NCBI RefSeq assembly: GCF_001427145.1
Contig: NZ_LMGL01000003.1
Span: forward strand, 202,035 to 266,034
Direction: 5' to 3'
Length of the DNA: 64,000 nucleotides
Source: Microbacterium sp. Root166
GTDB taxonomy: Bacteria; Actinomycetota; Actinomycetes; Actinomycetales; Microbacteriaceae
This document shows, in pieces, positions 30,752 to 40,328 of the stretch. A model generated the notes under the pieces. The model made no database searches. It worked only from the letters and a program-made list of their open reading frames with translations, and was not told where the DNA came from. Made by a program: the position numbers and the translations under genes. Each line of letters begins with the position of its first letter. The first letter of the stretch is position 1.

Positions 30752-31699
30752 TCAGTTGGCTCCCGAGAATTCCTTGCGGCGGCTGACGATCCAGCGGGCG
30801 ATCGCGTTGACCACGAAGGTGACGACGAAGAGGATGAGGCCGGTCGCGATCAGGACGTTGATGTTGACGCCGTACGCCTCGGGGAACGTGAGGGCGATGT
30901 TCGCCGGAATGGTGCTCGGGTTCTCCGACGTGAACAGCTGGAAGGTGATGACGCCGGTCGCGGAGAGGACCATCGCGACGGCCATCGTCTCGCCCAGCGC
31001 GCGTCCGAGGCCGAGCATCGAGGCGGACACGATGCCGCTGCGACCGAACGGGAAGACGGCCATGCGGATCATCTCCCAGCGCGTCGCGCCGAGGGCCAGA
31101 GCGGCCTCTTCGTGCAGGACCGGCGTCTGGAGGAAGATCTCGCGGCAGATCGCAGTGATGATCGGCACCACCATGACGGCGAGCACGATGGCTGCAGTGA
31201 AGATGGTGCGCCCGGTCGCCGAGACGGTGCCGCCGAAGAGCGGGAACCAGGCCATGTTCTCGTTGAGCCAGGCATAGACCGGCTGCACGGCGGGTGCCAG
31301 CACGTTGATTCCCCACAGGCCGAAGACGACGGAGGGGACGGCGGCGAGGAGGTCAACGATGTAGCCGAGGCCCTGCGCGAGCCGGCGCGGGGCGTAGTGC
31401 GAGATGAAGAGGGCTACGGCGACCGCAAGCGGAACCGCCATCAGCAGGGCGAGGAACGATGCCCACACCGTGCCGAACGCGAGCGGCCACACGTACTGCC
31501 AGAAGTTGCCCGACAGCAGCGAGGCGGTGTCGCTCGTCGCCGTCATGCCGGGGATCGACTGGATGATGAGGAAGATCGCGACGGCGGCGAGCGTCACGAG
31601 GATCATGGACCCCGCGAACAGCGCGGTGCCCGAGAACCAGCGATCGCCAGGTCGCTGCCTGGGTTTGGCAGCGACAGCCGGCGCAGTCGTCGTCGTCAT
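30752..31699 (-). CDS. pstC: Phosphate ABC transporter permease PstC
   Basis: A 315-residue permease partner of PstA, with about six transmembrane helices and the coupling motif EEAALALGATRWEMI. AGGA lies 5 nt before the ATG. An intercistronic hairpin separates it from pstS, which probably lowers its level relative to the binding protein. Confidence 0.95.
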   Translation of the reverse strand: MTTTTAPAVAAKPRQRPGDRWFSGTALFAGSMILVTLAAVAIFLIIQSIPGMTATSDTASLLSGNFWQYVWPLAFGTVWASFLALLMAVPLAVAVALFISHYAPRRLAQGLGYIVDLLAAVPSVVFGLWGINVLAPAVQPVYAWLNENMAWFPLFGGTVSATGRTIFTAAIVLAVMVVPIITAICREIFLQTPVLHEEAALALGATRWEMIRMAVFPFGRSGIVSASMLGLGRALGETMAVAMVLSATGVITFQLFTSENPSTIPANIALTFPEAYGVNINVLIATGLILFVVTFVVNAIARWIVSRRKEFSGAN

Positions 31700-31731
31700 G
31701 GGGTCCTGTTCTGGTGAGGAGTTCTCAGGGG

Positions 31732-31767
31732 GATACCCGGTCCGGCCGCAGGGCCGGACCGGGTATC
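31732..31767 (-). terminator. Intercistronic hairpin between pstS and pstC
   Basis: A perfect 16-bp stem (31732-31747 with 31752-31767) has a 4-nt loop and no T-run behind it. In binding-protein operons such hairpins stabilise the upstream message or attenuate read-through, giving more PstS than permease. Confidence 0.75.
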
Positions 31768-31773
31768 AGTGTC

Positions 31774-32886
31774 TTACTCGGTGACGATCGTGTCGATCGC
31801 CGTGTTGATCTGAGCGGCCAGCGACTCCGAGATCGGGGCGTTGCCGGCGACGGCTGCCGCCTCTTCCTGGCCTTCCGGGCTGGCGACATACTGCAGGAAG
31901 CCCTTGACGAGCGCGGCACTGGCCGTGTCGACGTACTCCTGGCAGGCGATCATGTAGCTGACGAGGACGATCGGGTACACGCCGGCCTCGGCCGAGGTGC
32001 GGTCGAGCTCGATCGCGAGGTCGGTCGGAGCGCGACCCTCCTCGAGCGGCGAGGCGTCGACGATCGCGGCGGCGGCCTCGGGCGAGTAGGTGACGAACTC
32101 GTCGCCGACCTTGATCGCTGCGGTGCTCAGGCCCTCTTCGGCGGCACGCGACGCGTCGGCGTAGCCGACCGTTCCGTCGCCGCCCGCGACGGCCGACACG
32201 ACACCGGAGGTGCCCTGCGCGGCCTCACCGGTGGTGAGCGGCCAGACGCCGTCGGGCTCGGCCGTCCATGCGTCGGGCGCAGCCTGGAAGAGGTAGTCGG
32301 TGAAGTTCTCGGTCGTGCCCGAGTCGTCGGCGCGGTGCACCGGCGTCACGGCCAGGTCGGGGAGCGTGGCGTCGGGGTTCAGCTCGGCGATCGCCGCGTC
32401 GTTCCAGTTCGCGATCTCGCCCGAGAACAGGCCGGCGATCGTGGCGGCGTCGAGGTTGAGCTCGTCCACGCCCTCGATGTTGAAGATCACCGCGATGGGG
32501 GAGATGTAGGTGGGAAGTTCGAGGATGTCGGTGCCTTCGACGCAGCCGTCGAACGGACCGGCCTCGATCTCCTCGATCTTGAACGCACGGTCCGAGCCCG
32601 CGAACGGGAAGGCGCCCGCCTGGAACGACTCGCGGCCAGCGCCGGAGCCGGCCGGGTCGTAGGTGATGGTGACGTCGGGGTTGGCGGTCTGGAAGCCGGC
32701 GGTCCAGGCCTGGACCGCGACCTCCTGCGACGAGGCGCCGCCACCGGCGAGCTCGCCGGCGAGGTCGGAGACGGGGGCGTCGCCGGTGGAGCCGCCTGCG
32801 GGCGTCTCGTTTGCTGCGCAGCCGGCGAGGGCGAGGGCCGCGACTGCGGCGACAGCGCCCACCTGGGCGATGCGGGAGATCTTCAC
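31774..32886 (-). CDS. pstS: Phosphate-binding lipoprotein PstS
   Basis: A 370-residue extracytoplasmic phosphate receptor. The signal peptide ends in the lipobox LAGC. The phosphate-binding motif region GGGASSQEVAVQAW and the later HRADDSGTTENFTDYL loop are typical of PstS. It starts at GTG with AAGG upstream. It heads the pst operon behind a PHO box at 33002-33019. Confidence 0.96.
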   Translation of the reverse strand: MKISRIAQVGAVAAVAALALAGCAANETPAGGSTGDAPVSDLAGELAGGGASSQEVAVQAWTAGFQTANPDVTITYDPAGSGAGRESFQAGAFPFAGSDRAFKIEEIEAGPFDGCVEGTDILELPTYISPIAVIFNIEGVDELNLDAATIAGLFSGEIANWNDAAIAELNPDATLPDLAVTPVHRADDSGTTENFTDYLFQAAPDAWTAEPDGVWPLTTGEAAQGTSGVVSAVAGGDGTVGYADASRAAEEGLSTAAIKVGDEFVTYSPEAAAAIVDASPLEEGRAPTDLAIELDRTSAEAGVYPIVLVSYMIACQEYVDTASAALVKGFLQYVASPEGQEEAAAVAGNAPISESLAAQINTAIDTIVTE

Positions 32887-32978
32887 GGTGTGAATCCTTC
32901 ACGTGTCAGGGAAGTGAGGCCTCGGGAGGCTTCGGGTGATGGCCCGGTGCAGGGCACGCACTGAAACGTAGGCTCGGA

Positions 32979-33019
32979 CTCTTACCAGATTGCGCTGTCG
33001 TGGTGAACGGGAGGTGAAC
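32979..33019 (-). promoter_or_regulatory. PHO box and promoter of pstSCAB
   Basis: On the minus strand two exact GTTCACC repeats (33019-33013 and 33008-33002) are 11 bp apart, the classical binding pattern of PhoP/RegX3-type regulators. The nearer repeat lies 17 nt before a -10-like TAAGAG (32984-32979), so the activator would stand in for the -35. RegX3 encoded at 44108-44791 is the likely binder. Confidence 0.82.
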
Positions 33020-33069
33020 GGCGGCCCGCCATCGCGTCCGGGGCGACAGGGCCGTTCACCTGGGGCGTG

Positions 33070-34008
33070 TCAGACCTTCGGCGTGTGGGTCTCGATGGCG
33101 ACGATGCCCGAGCCGGGGTTGTCGACAGAGAGGTGCACCACCGAGAAAGCCGCCGGTTCCAGGGCTGAGGCGCTGCCGAGGTACGAGCCGCGCAGGGTGC
33201 CGGTCGCGAGGGCGATCTCGGTGAGGATCTCGGGCAGGACCGGGCCGTGCGTGCAGAGCACGGCCGGCTTGCGTGCGCGCACCCGCTGGCCGACGACGGT
33301 GCGGGCGTCGGAGTCGCCGGCCTCCCACGCGTCCTGGCTGATCAGGTCGGTCGTGGTGATCTTCCGGCCCAGCGCCGCAGACAGCGGCACCACCGTCTTG
33401 ACGCACCGGACGGCCGGGCTGGAGATGATCTTGCGCGCGCCGAAGGCCTGCAGCGGCCCCACGATCGAGGCCGCCTGCTTCTTGCCGCGCGACGCGAGCG
33501 GGCGCGCGGCATCCTCCTCGTTCCAGTCCTCGCGGTCGAGCGCTTTGGCGTGCCGCAGCGCGATGATCGGGAAGGTGCGGAGCACTCCCTCGCCGACCAG
33601 CTTCATGAACGTCTCGAGGATCTCGACGTCGACCGGGTAGCTCAGCCGGGCGAGCGCCTTCTTCGGCGTGACCCACTCCAGTGCCGCGATCTCCTTGTTC
33701 GGCACGAAGGCCGACGCCCGGATCGCGTCCTCGGTGGCCTCGGCGGCCCAGTAGTGGACGATCTTCTGCCGCTTGCTGGGCAGCCGGTAGCGCGAGACTC
33801 CCACGGGCACGCCCAGGGCCACACGGATGCCGGTCTCCTCGAAGATCTCGCGGGCGGCGGTCTCGGCGAGCATCTCGCCGGGATCGACCTTGCCCTTGGG
33901 CAGCGTCAGGTCGCGATAGCGCGTGCGGTGGATGACGAGCACGCGCAGCTTGTCCTCGACGATGCGCCAGACGACCCCGCCGGCGGCGTATACGGCGGTC
34001 TCGGTCAT
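33070..34008 (-). CDS. mutT1: MutT1-like Nudix and histidine-phosphatase protein
   Basis: A 312-residue two-domain enzyme. An N-terminal Nudix domain carries the box from GKVDPGEML to [11 protein letters not shown]-terminal histidine-phosphatase domain has the active-site RHA ([10 protein letters not shown]) and the second His in CTHGP. Mycobacterial MutT1 has the same architecture, acts on 8-oxo-GTP/dGTP and diadenosine polyphosphates, and is also next to ppk1. The ATG overlaps the ppk1 stop (ATGA), so the two are co-translated. Confidence 0.88.
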   Translation of the reverse strand: MTETAVYAAGGVVWRIVEDKLRVLVIHRTRYRDLTLPKGKVDPGEMLAETAAREIFEETGIRVALGVPVGVSRYRLPSKRQKIVHYWAAEATEDAIRASAFVPNKEIAALEWVTPKKALARLSYPVDVEILETFMKLVGEGVLRTFPIIALRHAKALDREDWNEEDAARPLASRGKKQAASIVGPLQAFGARKIISSPAVRCVKTVVPLSAALGRKITTTDLISQDAWEAGDSDARTVVGQRVRARKPAVLCTHGPVLPEILTEIALATGTLRGSYLGSASALEPAAFSVVHLSVDNPGSGIVAIETHTPKV

Positions 34009-36170
34009 CGCACCGCCCGTGCCCGCCGGCGGCGCTGCACGTTGATCATGGTCTTGTCCTGGAGATCGACCAGGCGAGTGCCGTCCGCCGCCAGGTTGTG
34101 TCGCGTCCACTCTCCGTCGGGTCCGAGGTGCCACGACGAGGTCGAGTCGCTCATCGCGAGGTCGAAGAAGTCGCTGAGCTCCTTGAGATGGCTGGGCGCG
34201 ACCACGCGCACCAGCGCCTCGACACGGCGGTCGAGGTTGCGGTGCATCATGTCGGCGCTGCCGATGAAGACCTGCGGGTCGCCGTCGTTGTGGAAGGCGA
34301 AGATCCGCGAGTGCTCCAGGTAGCGACCCAGGACGCTGCGGACCGTGATGTTCTCGCTCATCCCGGGGACGCCGGGCTTCAGCGCGCAGATGCCGCGCAC
34401 CGAGACCTCGACCTTCACGCCGGCCTGGCTCGCCCGGTACAGCGCGTCGATGATCTGCTCGTCGACCATCGAGTTGACCTTGATCCGCACGCTCGCGGGC
34501 TTGCCGGCGATCGCGTTGCGGCGCTCCTTGTCGATGAGCCGGAGCAGCCCCTTGCGCAGGTGCAGGGGGGCGACCAGGAGACGCTTGAACTTCTTCTCGA
34601 TCGCGTAGCCGCTCAGCTCGTTGAAGAGGCGAGTGAGGTCGCGGCCGACCTGGTCGTCGGCGGTGAACAGGCCGAAGTCCTCGTAGATGCGACTGGTCTT
34701 GGGGTTGTAGTTGCCGGTGCCGACGTGGCTGTAGCTGCGGAGGACGCCGCCCTCCTCGCGGATCACGAGCGCCAGCTTGCAGTGCGTCTTGAGGCCCACG
34801 AGGCCGTAGACGACGTGCACTCCGGCCTTCTCGAGCTTGCGGGCCCACAGGATGTTGTTGGCCTCGTCGAACCGCGCCTTGATCTCGACGAGCGCCAGCA
34901 CCTGCTTGCCGGCCTCGGCGGCGTCGATGAGCGCCTCGACGATCGGGCTGTCGCCCGAGGTGCGGTACAGCGTCTGCTTGATGGCGAGGACGTGCGGATC
35001 CTTCGCCGCCTGCTCGAGGAACGCCTGCACGCTCGTCGCGAAGGACTCGTAGGGGTGGTGCACGAGCACGTCGCCCTTGCGGATCGACGCGAAGATGTCG
35101 GGTCGCTCGTTGTTGTCGCCCGGCTGGAACGCCATCGCCGTGGTCGGCACGTGCGGTGGGAAGCGCAGGTCGGGGCGGTCGATCTTCAGCCCGAACAGAC
35201 CGCGGAGGTCGAGGTGTCCCGGAAGGCGGTAGACCTCCTGCTCGGTGATGTCGAGCTCGCGGATCAGCAGATCGAGGGTGACGTCGTCCATGTCGTCGGT
35301 GATCTCGAGACGGATCGGCGGGCCGAACCGGCGGCGCAGCAGCTCGGCCTCGAGCGCCTGGATGAGGTTCTCGCTCTCGTCCTCTTCGATGGCGACGTCC
35401 TCGTTGCGCGTGAGGCGGAACGCGTGGTGGTCGAGAACCTCCATGCCCGGGAAGAGGTCGTCGAGGTGGTTGGAGATGAGGTCCTCGAGCGGCAGGTAGC
35501 GGACGCCTCGGCCCTCGCTGCCGCGAACGTCGACGAACCGGGGGAGCATCGGCGGCACCTTCAGTCGCGCGAACTCCTGTCGCCCGGTCCGGGCGTTGCG
35601 GATGCGGATGGCGAGATTGAGGGAGAGACCCGAGATGTACGGGAACGGGTGGGCCGGATCGACCGCAAGCGGCATGAGCACGGGGAACACCTGCGCCTGG
35701 AAGAACTCGTAGAGGCGTTCACGGTCGTCGGCGTCGAGGGACTCGTAGCTGACGACACTGACACCGGCCTCGTCGAGCGCGGGCCGGACGAGGGTGGTCC
35801 AGGCGTCGGCGTGCCGCAGCTGGAGGCGGTGCGCTTCGGTGGAGATGTCGGCGAGCACCTCGGCCGGGGCGCGGCCGATGTTGGTCGGCACGGCCAGGCC
35901 GGTCACGATGCGGCGCTTGAGGCCGGCGACGCGGACCATGAAGAACTCGTCGAGGTTGCTGGCGAAGATCGCGAGGTAGTTGGCGCGTTCGAGGACGGGA
36001 AGGTCGGGGTCCTCGGCGAGTTCGAGCACTCGCTGGTTGAACGCCAGCCAGCTCAGCTCGCGGTCGAGGTAGCGGTGGTCGGGCAGCTCCGCGTCGACAG
36101 GCTCGTCCTGGTCGAAGTCGTCGTCGTCCGAATCGCCGAGCCCCGCATCGAGCACTTCCCGTTCCATCAT
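34005..36170 (-). CDS. ppk: Polyphosphate kinase 1
   Basis: A 721-residue enzyme that builds polyphosphate from ATP. The N-terminal helical domain contains [17 protein letters not shown], and the catalytic core has the autophosphorylated histidine region [11 protein letters not shown]. An acidic N-terminal extension ([11 protein letters not shown]) is an Actinobacteria-like addition. It is operonic with mutT1, and a degenerate PHO-box-like repeat lies upstream. Confidence 0.95.
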   Translation of the reverse strand: MMEREVLDAGLGDSDDDDFDQDEPVDAELPDHRYLDRELSWLAFNQRVLELAEDPDLPVLERANYLAIFASNLDEFFMVRVAGLKRRIVTGLAVPTNIGRAPAEVLADISTEAHRLQLRHADAWTTLVRPALDEAGVSVVSYESLDADDRERLYEFFQAQVFPVLMPLAVDPAHPFPYISGLSLNLAIRIRNARTGRQEFARLKVPPMLPRFVDVRGSEGRGVRYLPLEDLISNHLDDLFPGMEVLDHHAFRLTRNEDVAIEEDESENLIQALEAELLRRRFGPPIRLEITDDMDDVTLDLLIRELDITEQEVYRLPGHLDLRGLFGLKIDRPDLRFPPHVPTTAMAFQPGDNNERPDIFASIRKGDVLVHHPYESFATSVQAFLEQAAKDPHVLAIKQTLYRTSGDSPIVEALIDAAEAGKQVLALVEIKARFDEANNILWARKLEKAGVHVVYGLVGLKTHCKLALVIREEGGVLRSYSHVGTGNYNPKTSRIYEDFGLFTADDQVGRDLTRLFNELSGYAIEKKFKRLLVAPLHLRKGLLRLIDKERRNAIAGKPASVRIKVNSMVDEQIIDALYRASQAGVKVEVSVRGICALKPGVPGMSENITVRSVLGRYLEHSRIFAFHNDGDPQVFIGSADMMHRNLDRRVEALVRVVAPSHLKELSDFFDLAMSDSTSSWHLGPDGEWTRHNLAADGTRLVDLQDKTMINVQRRRRARAVR

Positions 36171-36191
36171 CCCCTCATCATTGCAGGGAGC

Positions 36192-36209
36192 GGTGGCCGC
36201 GAGGTGAAC
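36192..36209 (-). promoter_or_regulatory. Degenerate PHO-box-like repeat before ppk
   Basis: On the minus strand GTTCACC (36209-36203) and GGCCACC (36198-36192) are 11 bp apart. One half is perfect and the other has two mismatches. It lies only 22 nt before the ppk start, and no convincing -10 fits between them, so function is uncertain. Confidence 0.4.
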
Positions 36210-36212
36210 GGG

Positions 36213-36911
36213 CTAGGCGTCGGTGCGCTCGCGCGGCGCCGGCATCTGGTCGTCCTCGTACACGTTGAACCGGTAGCCCACGTTGCGCACGGTCCCGATG
36301 AGCTGCTCGAGGTCGCCGAGCTTGGCGCGCAGGCGCCGCACGTGCACGTCGACGGTGCGCGTGCCGCCGAAGTAGTCGTAGCCCCACACCTCGCTGAGCA
36401 GCTGCTCCCTCGTGAAGACGCGCGAGGGATGCGTGGCGAAGAAGTGGAGAAGCTGGAACTCCTTGTACGTGAGGTCGAGCGGCTTTCCGTGCACCTTGGC
36501 GGAGTACGAGGACTCGTCGATGGTGATGCCGGATGTCGAGATGCGGGTCGAGACCTGCTCCTTGGCGACGCGACCGATCGCGAGCCTGATGCGCGCATCC
36601 ACCTCGGCCGGTCCGGCACCGACGAGGATCACGTCGTCCACACCCCAGTCAGGCGACACCGCCGTGAGGCCGCCTTCGGTGACGACGAGCAGCAGGGGAG
36701 CGTCGAGCCCGGTCGTGTTGAGGATCTTGCACAGCGACTTGGCGCCCACGAGATCGACGCGGGCGTCGACGAAGATGATGTCGGCGCTCGGGGCGTTGAT
36801 GAGCTGGACCGGTTCGGCGGGGATCTGGCGCACCCGATGGCTGAGCAGCTCGAGCGAGGGCAGGACAGGACCGGCTCCGTGCGTGGAGCTGAGAACCAGG
36901 AGCTGTGCCAA
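36213..36911 (-). CDS. glnR: GlnR-like OmpR-family regulator
   Basis: A 232-residue regulator with an atypical receiver domain and a C-terminal winged helix (about 140-225). The segments [29 protein letters not shown] and [20 protein letters not shown] closely follow mycobacterial GlnR, the nitrogen regulator. No partner kinase is adjacent, in keeping with orphan GlnR. The start is taken as TTG 36911, which has GGGAAGG about 8 nt upstream and gives the usual N-terminus LAQLLVLSS; longer in-frame readings have no ribosome site. Confidence 0.78.
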   Translation of the reverse strand: MAQLLVLSSTHGAGPVLPSLELLSHRVRQIPAEPVQLINAPSADIIFVDARVDLVGAKSLCKILNTTGLDAPLLLVVTEGGLTAVSPDWGVDDVILVGAGPAEVDARIRLAIGRVAKEQVSTRISTSGITIDESSYSAKVHGKPLDLTYKEFQLLHFFATHPSRVFTREQLLSEVWGYDYFGGTRTVDVHVRRLRAKLGDLEQLIGTVRNVGYRFNVYEDDQMPAPRERTDA

Positions 36912-37043
36912 AGCGCCGCCTTCCCGGCACGCGGGGGCGCGCCGTGCTCCCAGTGTAGGGCGTGGCGCGGTACCGCTTCCCCGCGCATGACGCTCCACGG
37001 CGAGCGGGGTGCGCGACGGCCGCGCGTGCGTGAGAATGGGCGA

Positions 37044-37334
37044 GTGGCCGTGCCTGAACTCGCTCCCCGCCGAACGATCGGCGGCATCATCGCCGTCTGG
37101 ATCGCTGCGGCCCTCATCGGCGTCGCCGTCGGACTGTTCGCCGCACCGGAGTCGCGGGCCCAGTGGCTCGCCGTCGGATTGGGCGGATGCCTCGTCCTCG
37201 CGTTCGTCATCCAGCTGTCGACCGGTCGTTCCCAGGGCTTCACCGAGCGCGTCGCCGCCAGCTCTCTCGGCGCCCTCGTCGTCATGGGCATCCTCAGCCT
37301 GGGATTCGGCCTGGCCGCCATCGTCCCCGGCTAG
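37044..37334 (+). CDS. Small membrane protein, unknown
   Basis: A 96-residue protein with three predicted transmembrane helices and little else. It starts at GTG 37044, 6 nt after GAGAAT (37032-37037), with no Shine-Dalgarno. No family assignment can be made by eye. Confidence 0.7.
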   Translation: MAVPELAPRRTIGGIIAVWIAAALIGVAVGLFAAPESRAQWLAVGLGGCLVLAFVIQLSTGRSQGFTERVAASSLGALVVMGILSLGFGLAAIVPG

Positions 37335-37378
37335 TCCCGCCGCCCGGGGTGAGGGCTGGTTCGATTAGACTGGCCAGT

Positions 37379-37492
37379 ATGGATCTCGTCGCGCTCGAAC
37401 TCTTCTTCGTGGGCCTGCTCGCCCTCGCATCGCTCGCGATCGCCTTCGTCTCCGTAGTGGTCCTCAAGAACCTGTACCGCGGCCAGCGCTGA
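37379..37492 (+). CDS. 37-residue single-helix membrane microprotein
   Basis: A tiny reading frame encodes one hydrophobic helix (ALELFFVGLLALASLAIAFV) and ends in the basic NLYRGQR. Its ATG stands 7 nt after TAGACT (37366-37371), the same leaderless arrangement as the larger genes around it, which argues that it is real. Function unknown. Confidence 0.6.
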   Translation: MDLVALELFFVGLLALASLAIAFVSVVVLKNLYRGQR

Positions 37493-37503
37493 GCGCTCGA
37501 GCG

Positions 37504-38100
37504 ATGTTCGATCTGCCGACCGATCTCCCCGCCGACCTCGCGCCGCTGTCGTGGCTCGTCGGCGTGTGGGAGGGCACCGGCGTCATCGACTACGCCGACC
37601 ACGCCTATGCCGGCGAGTTCACCCATCGCGTGAGCTTCAGCCATGACGGCGGCGACTACCTGAACTACTCGGCCAGCGCCTGGCTGCACGGCGAGGGCGA
37701 GAACCGCACGCCGCTGGTGGCCGAGATGGGCTACTGGCGGCTGTCACGACCGCAGGCCGAGGCCGACGCGGGGCCGGGTCTGCTCCCGCCGCTCGCTCCC
37801 GGGCCGGCGCGGACCGTCGACGATGTCGAGCTGCTGCGCAATGCCGAGGGCGGCTTCGACATCGAGGTCGCGATCGTCCACGCCGACGGCGTGAGCGAGC
37901 TGTACCTGGGCCAGATCCGCGGCCCGCGCATCGACATCGCGACGGATGCCGTCGTGCGCCCCGGCAGCGCGAAGGCGTACGCCGCGGCGACCCGCATGTA
38001 CGGCCTGGTCGAAGGCCACCTGCTCTGGGCGTGGGACATGGCCGCGCTCGGCCATGAACTCGGCGCACACGCCTCGGCACGACTCGCGCGGGCCGAGTGA
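37504..38100 (+). CDS. Nitrobindin-like heme-binding beta-barrel protein
   Basis: A 198-residue protein of the nitrobindin/FABP-like family (formerly DUF1794). The N-terminal LSWLVGVWEGTG matches the family's GxWxGxG motif, and the C-terminal WDMAALGHELGAHASARL resembles mycobacterial nitrobindins, where a histidine near the end ligates heme. Nitrobindins bind ferric heme and can isomerise peroxynitrite to nitrate. It is translationally coupled to the YgfZ-like gene, whose product has roles in Fe-S proteins. Confidence 0.82.
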   Translation: MFDLPTDLPADLAPLSWLVGVWEGTGVIDYADHAYAGEFTHRVSFSHDGGDYLNYSASAWLHGEGENRTPLVAEMGYWRLSRPQAEADAGPGLLPPLAPGPARTVDDVELLRNAEGGFDIEVAIVHADGVSELYLGQIRGPRIDIATDAVVRPGSAKAYAAATRMYGLVEGHLLWAWDMAALGHELGAHASARLARAE

Positions 38101-39206
38101 TGGGCTCCCTGTTCGCGGAGCTGCCCCGGGCGGTCGTCGACGACGCCGGCCTGCAGCATGTCGGCAGCCCACTGATCGAACAGCGCTCGATCGCAGCGGG
38201 GGAGGCCATCGTGCCCCTCGCCGACCGGACCGTGCTGGCCGTGCCGGGCGAGGACCGGCTCTCATGGCTGGACTCGCTCACCTCGCAGGCCCTCGCCTCG
38301 CTGGCGCCGGGCGTGAGCACCGAGCTGCTGGTGCTCGATCCTCAGGGACGCGTCGAGCACGCGGCATCCGTCTTCGACGACGGCGAGACCACCTGGCTGA
38401 TCGTCGACCGCGCCGATGCCGACGCGCTGCTGTCGTGGCTGCGCAAGATGCGGTTCCGGCTGCGCGTCGACCCCCGCGACGCCGGCGACGAGTTCGCCGT
38501 GTTCGGCGGCACGCGCGCGGCGTTGCGGAGCGTCGATGCCGCCCGCCCCGGTGCGATGCCGCTCATCTGGACCGATCCGTGGCCCGAGATCTCACCCGGC
38601 GGCCACGGCTACGGGGTCGCCGACCCGCATCCCGGCGCCGAGCGCGACTGGGCCGAGGCCATCGTGACGCGTGACGAAGAGCGCCGGATAGCGGATGCCG
38701 CGGCCCGCGGCGAGCTGAGCATCGCCGGGCTGCTCGCCGCCGAGGCCCTGCGGGTCGCCGCCTGGCGCCCGCGCTGGTCGGCGGAGGTCGACGAGCGCAC
38801 GCTCCCGCACGAGCTGGACTGGCTGCGCACCGCGGTGCACCTCAGCAAGGGGTGCTACCGCGGCCAGGAGACCGTCGCCAAGGTGCACAACCTCGGTCAT
38901 CCGCCCCGGCGACTCGTGGCTCTCCAGCTCGACGGCAGCGGCAGCGCACTGCCCGCCCGCGGGGCGGAGGTGCGTGTGGGCGATGACGCCGTCGGCGTGA
39001 TCACCTCCACCGCGCTGCACTACGAGGAGGGCCCGATCGCTCTCGCCGTCGTGCGCCGCAGCACTCCGGTCGACGCTCCGCTGGTCGTCGAGACCGACGA
39101 GGGCCCGATCGCCGCGGCGCAGGAGATCGTGGTGCCGCCCGAGGCCGGGGCGACGGCGAACGTCCCGCGGCTCACCAGGCTCTCTCGCCGCCCCGCCGCG
39201 ACATGA
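38100..39206 (+). CDS. ygfZ: YgfZ/GcvT-like folate-binding protein
   Basis: A protein of about 368 residues related to the T-protein of glycine cleavage. The YgfZ signature KGCYRGQE is present at about residues 258-265, with the functional cysteine. YgfZ (IBA57 in mitochondria) supports repair or assembly of Fe-S clusters using a folate. The ATG shares one base with the previous stop; a GTG three bases upstream is possible. Confidence 0.88.
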   Translation: MGSLFAELPRAVVDDAGLQHVGSPLIEQRSIAAGEAIVPLADRTVLAVPGEDRLSWLDSLTSQALASLAPGVSTELLVLDPQGRVEHAASVFDDGETTWLIVDRADADALLSWLRKMRFRLRVDPRDAGDEFAVFGGTRAALRSVDAARPGAMPLIWTDPWPEISPGGHGYGVADPHPGAERDWAEAIVTRDEERRIADAAARGELSIAGLLAAEALRVAAWRPRWSAEVDERTLPHELDWLRTAVHLSKGCYRGQETVAKVHNLGHPPRRLVALQLDGSGSALPARGAEVRVGDDAVGVITSTALHYEEGPIALAVVRRSTPVDAPLVVETDEGPIAAAQEIVVPPEAGATANVPRLTRLSRRPAAT

Positions 39207-39216
39207 AGCCGGGCCG

Positions 39217-40317
39217 GTGACCGCGCCGCCCCCGACCGCGCCGGTGCCCACTGGCTGGCGTTCCCGGTTCGATCCGCGGCCCGCCCTGCTGCGCGTGCGC
39301 GATTCCGGCATCCCGATCATCCAGATCGTCGTCGCCGCCACCGGTTCGTACGCGTTCGCCCACTACGTGCTGGGTCACCCGGCACCGCTGCTCGCTGCGA
39401 CGGTGACCGTCTCGAGTCTCGGCCTGGTCCGCGACGCGCGACCGCGCAGCGTGCTAGAGACGGTGGTCGGCATGCTCGTGGGCATTCTCATCGCCGAGGT
39501 CCTGCTGATCGTCGCCGGCACGGGATGGTGGCAGCTCGCGCTGGCACTCGGGGTGACGCTCGTCGTCGCCCGGTTCCTCTCGGCCCAGCCGGGCTTCGCC
39601 ATCGCGGCCGCGATCCAGTCGCTGATCGTCATGGTGATCCCCGCCGAGGCGCCCTTCCAGCGGCTCGTCGACGGGATCGTCGGCGGTGTGGCGGCCCTGC
39701 TCGTGACCGCGCTGATCCCGCGCAACCCGCTCCGCTCGACCCTGCGCGAGGCGCGCGCGGTCTTCGATGCGCTCGACGGCGCGTCCGGGGCGCTCGTCCA
39801 GGCGCTCCGCCGCGGCGACCGGCTCCGTGCGGAGCGCGGACTCGAGAAGGCCCGCGGCATGCAGCCGGAGCTCGACAGCTGGCGCTCCTCGCTCGAGTCG
39901 GGCCTCGCCGTCGCCCGTATCTCGCCGTTCCTGCAGCGACAGCGGTCCGAGCTCGCGCGCCAGGAGCGCGTGCGCCAGTCTGTGGAGCTCGCCAGCCGCA
40001 ACCTGCGCGTCGTGGCACGGCGGGTGGCGTACCTCTGCGCCGACGGCGAGCCGCGTCCCGTCGCGGCGGACGTGCTCGCCGAGATCATGCGCGGCGCCGG
40101 GTTCGTCGCCGACTCGCTCGACGACCTGACCCTCGCGCCGGCCGCGCGCGCGGCCCTGGTCGCCGTCGCCGCGCGCCTCGACCCCGCCGAGATCCTGCCG
40201 GGCGCCTCGCTCGGAGACCAGAACCTCGTCGCGAACATGCGTCCGCTCATGGTCGACCTGCTCATGGCCACCGGCATGAGCGTGGCCGAGGCCCGGGCGG
40301 CCGTGCCCCGCATCTGA
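39217..40317 (+). CDS. FUSC-family membrane protein
   Basis: A 366-residue protein with about five to six hydrophobic helices in the N-terminal half, including IQIVVAATGSYAFAHYVLG, followed by a long helical cytoplasmic part. This is the layout of fusaric-acid-resistance/aromatic-acid exporters (ArAE). It starts at GTG and follows ygfZ by 10 nt. The substrate is unknown. Confidence 0.83.
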   Translation: MTAPPPTAPVPTGWRSRFDPRPALLRVRDSGIPIIQIVVAATGSYAFAHYVLGHPAPLLAATVTVSSLGLVRDARPRSVLETVVGMLVGILIAEVLLIVAGTGWWQLALALGVTLVVARFLSAQPGFAIAAAIQSLIVMVIPAEAPFQRLVDGIVGGVAALLVTALIPRNPLRSTLREARAVFDALDGASGALVQALRRGDRLRAERGLEKARGMQPELDSWRSSLESGLAVARISPFLQRQRSELARQERVRQSVELASRNLRVVARRVAYLCADGEPRPVAADVLAEIMRGAGFVADSLDDLTLAPAARAALVAVAARLDPAEILPGASLGDQNLVANMRPLMVDLLMATGMSVAEARAAVPRI

Positions 40318-40328
40318 GGCGCCGCCGA

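Noticed and set aside
33054..33060. A further GTTCACC on the plus strand as a second PHO box
   Set aside because: It has no partner at 11-bp spacing and no plus-strand gene follows.
36912..36998. Longer N-terminus of the GlnR-like protein from an ATG
   Set aside because: The added residues are Arg/Ala-rich and unlike GlnR; the TTG at 36911 has a ribosome site at good distance.
34098..37043. A very long plus-strand frame antisense to ppk1 and glnR
   Set aside because: It is a shadow of two confident minus-strand genes; only the last 96 codons, after the GTG at 37044, have independent support.
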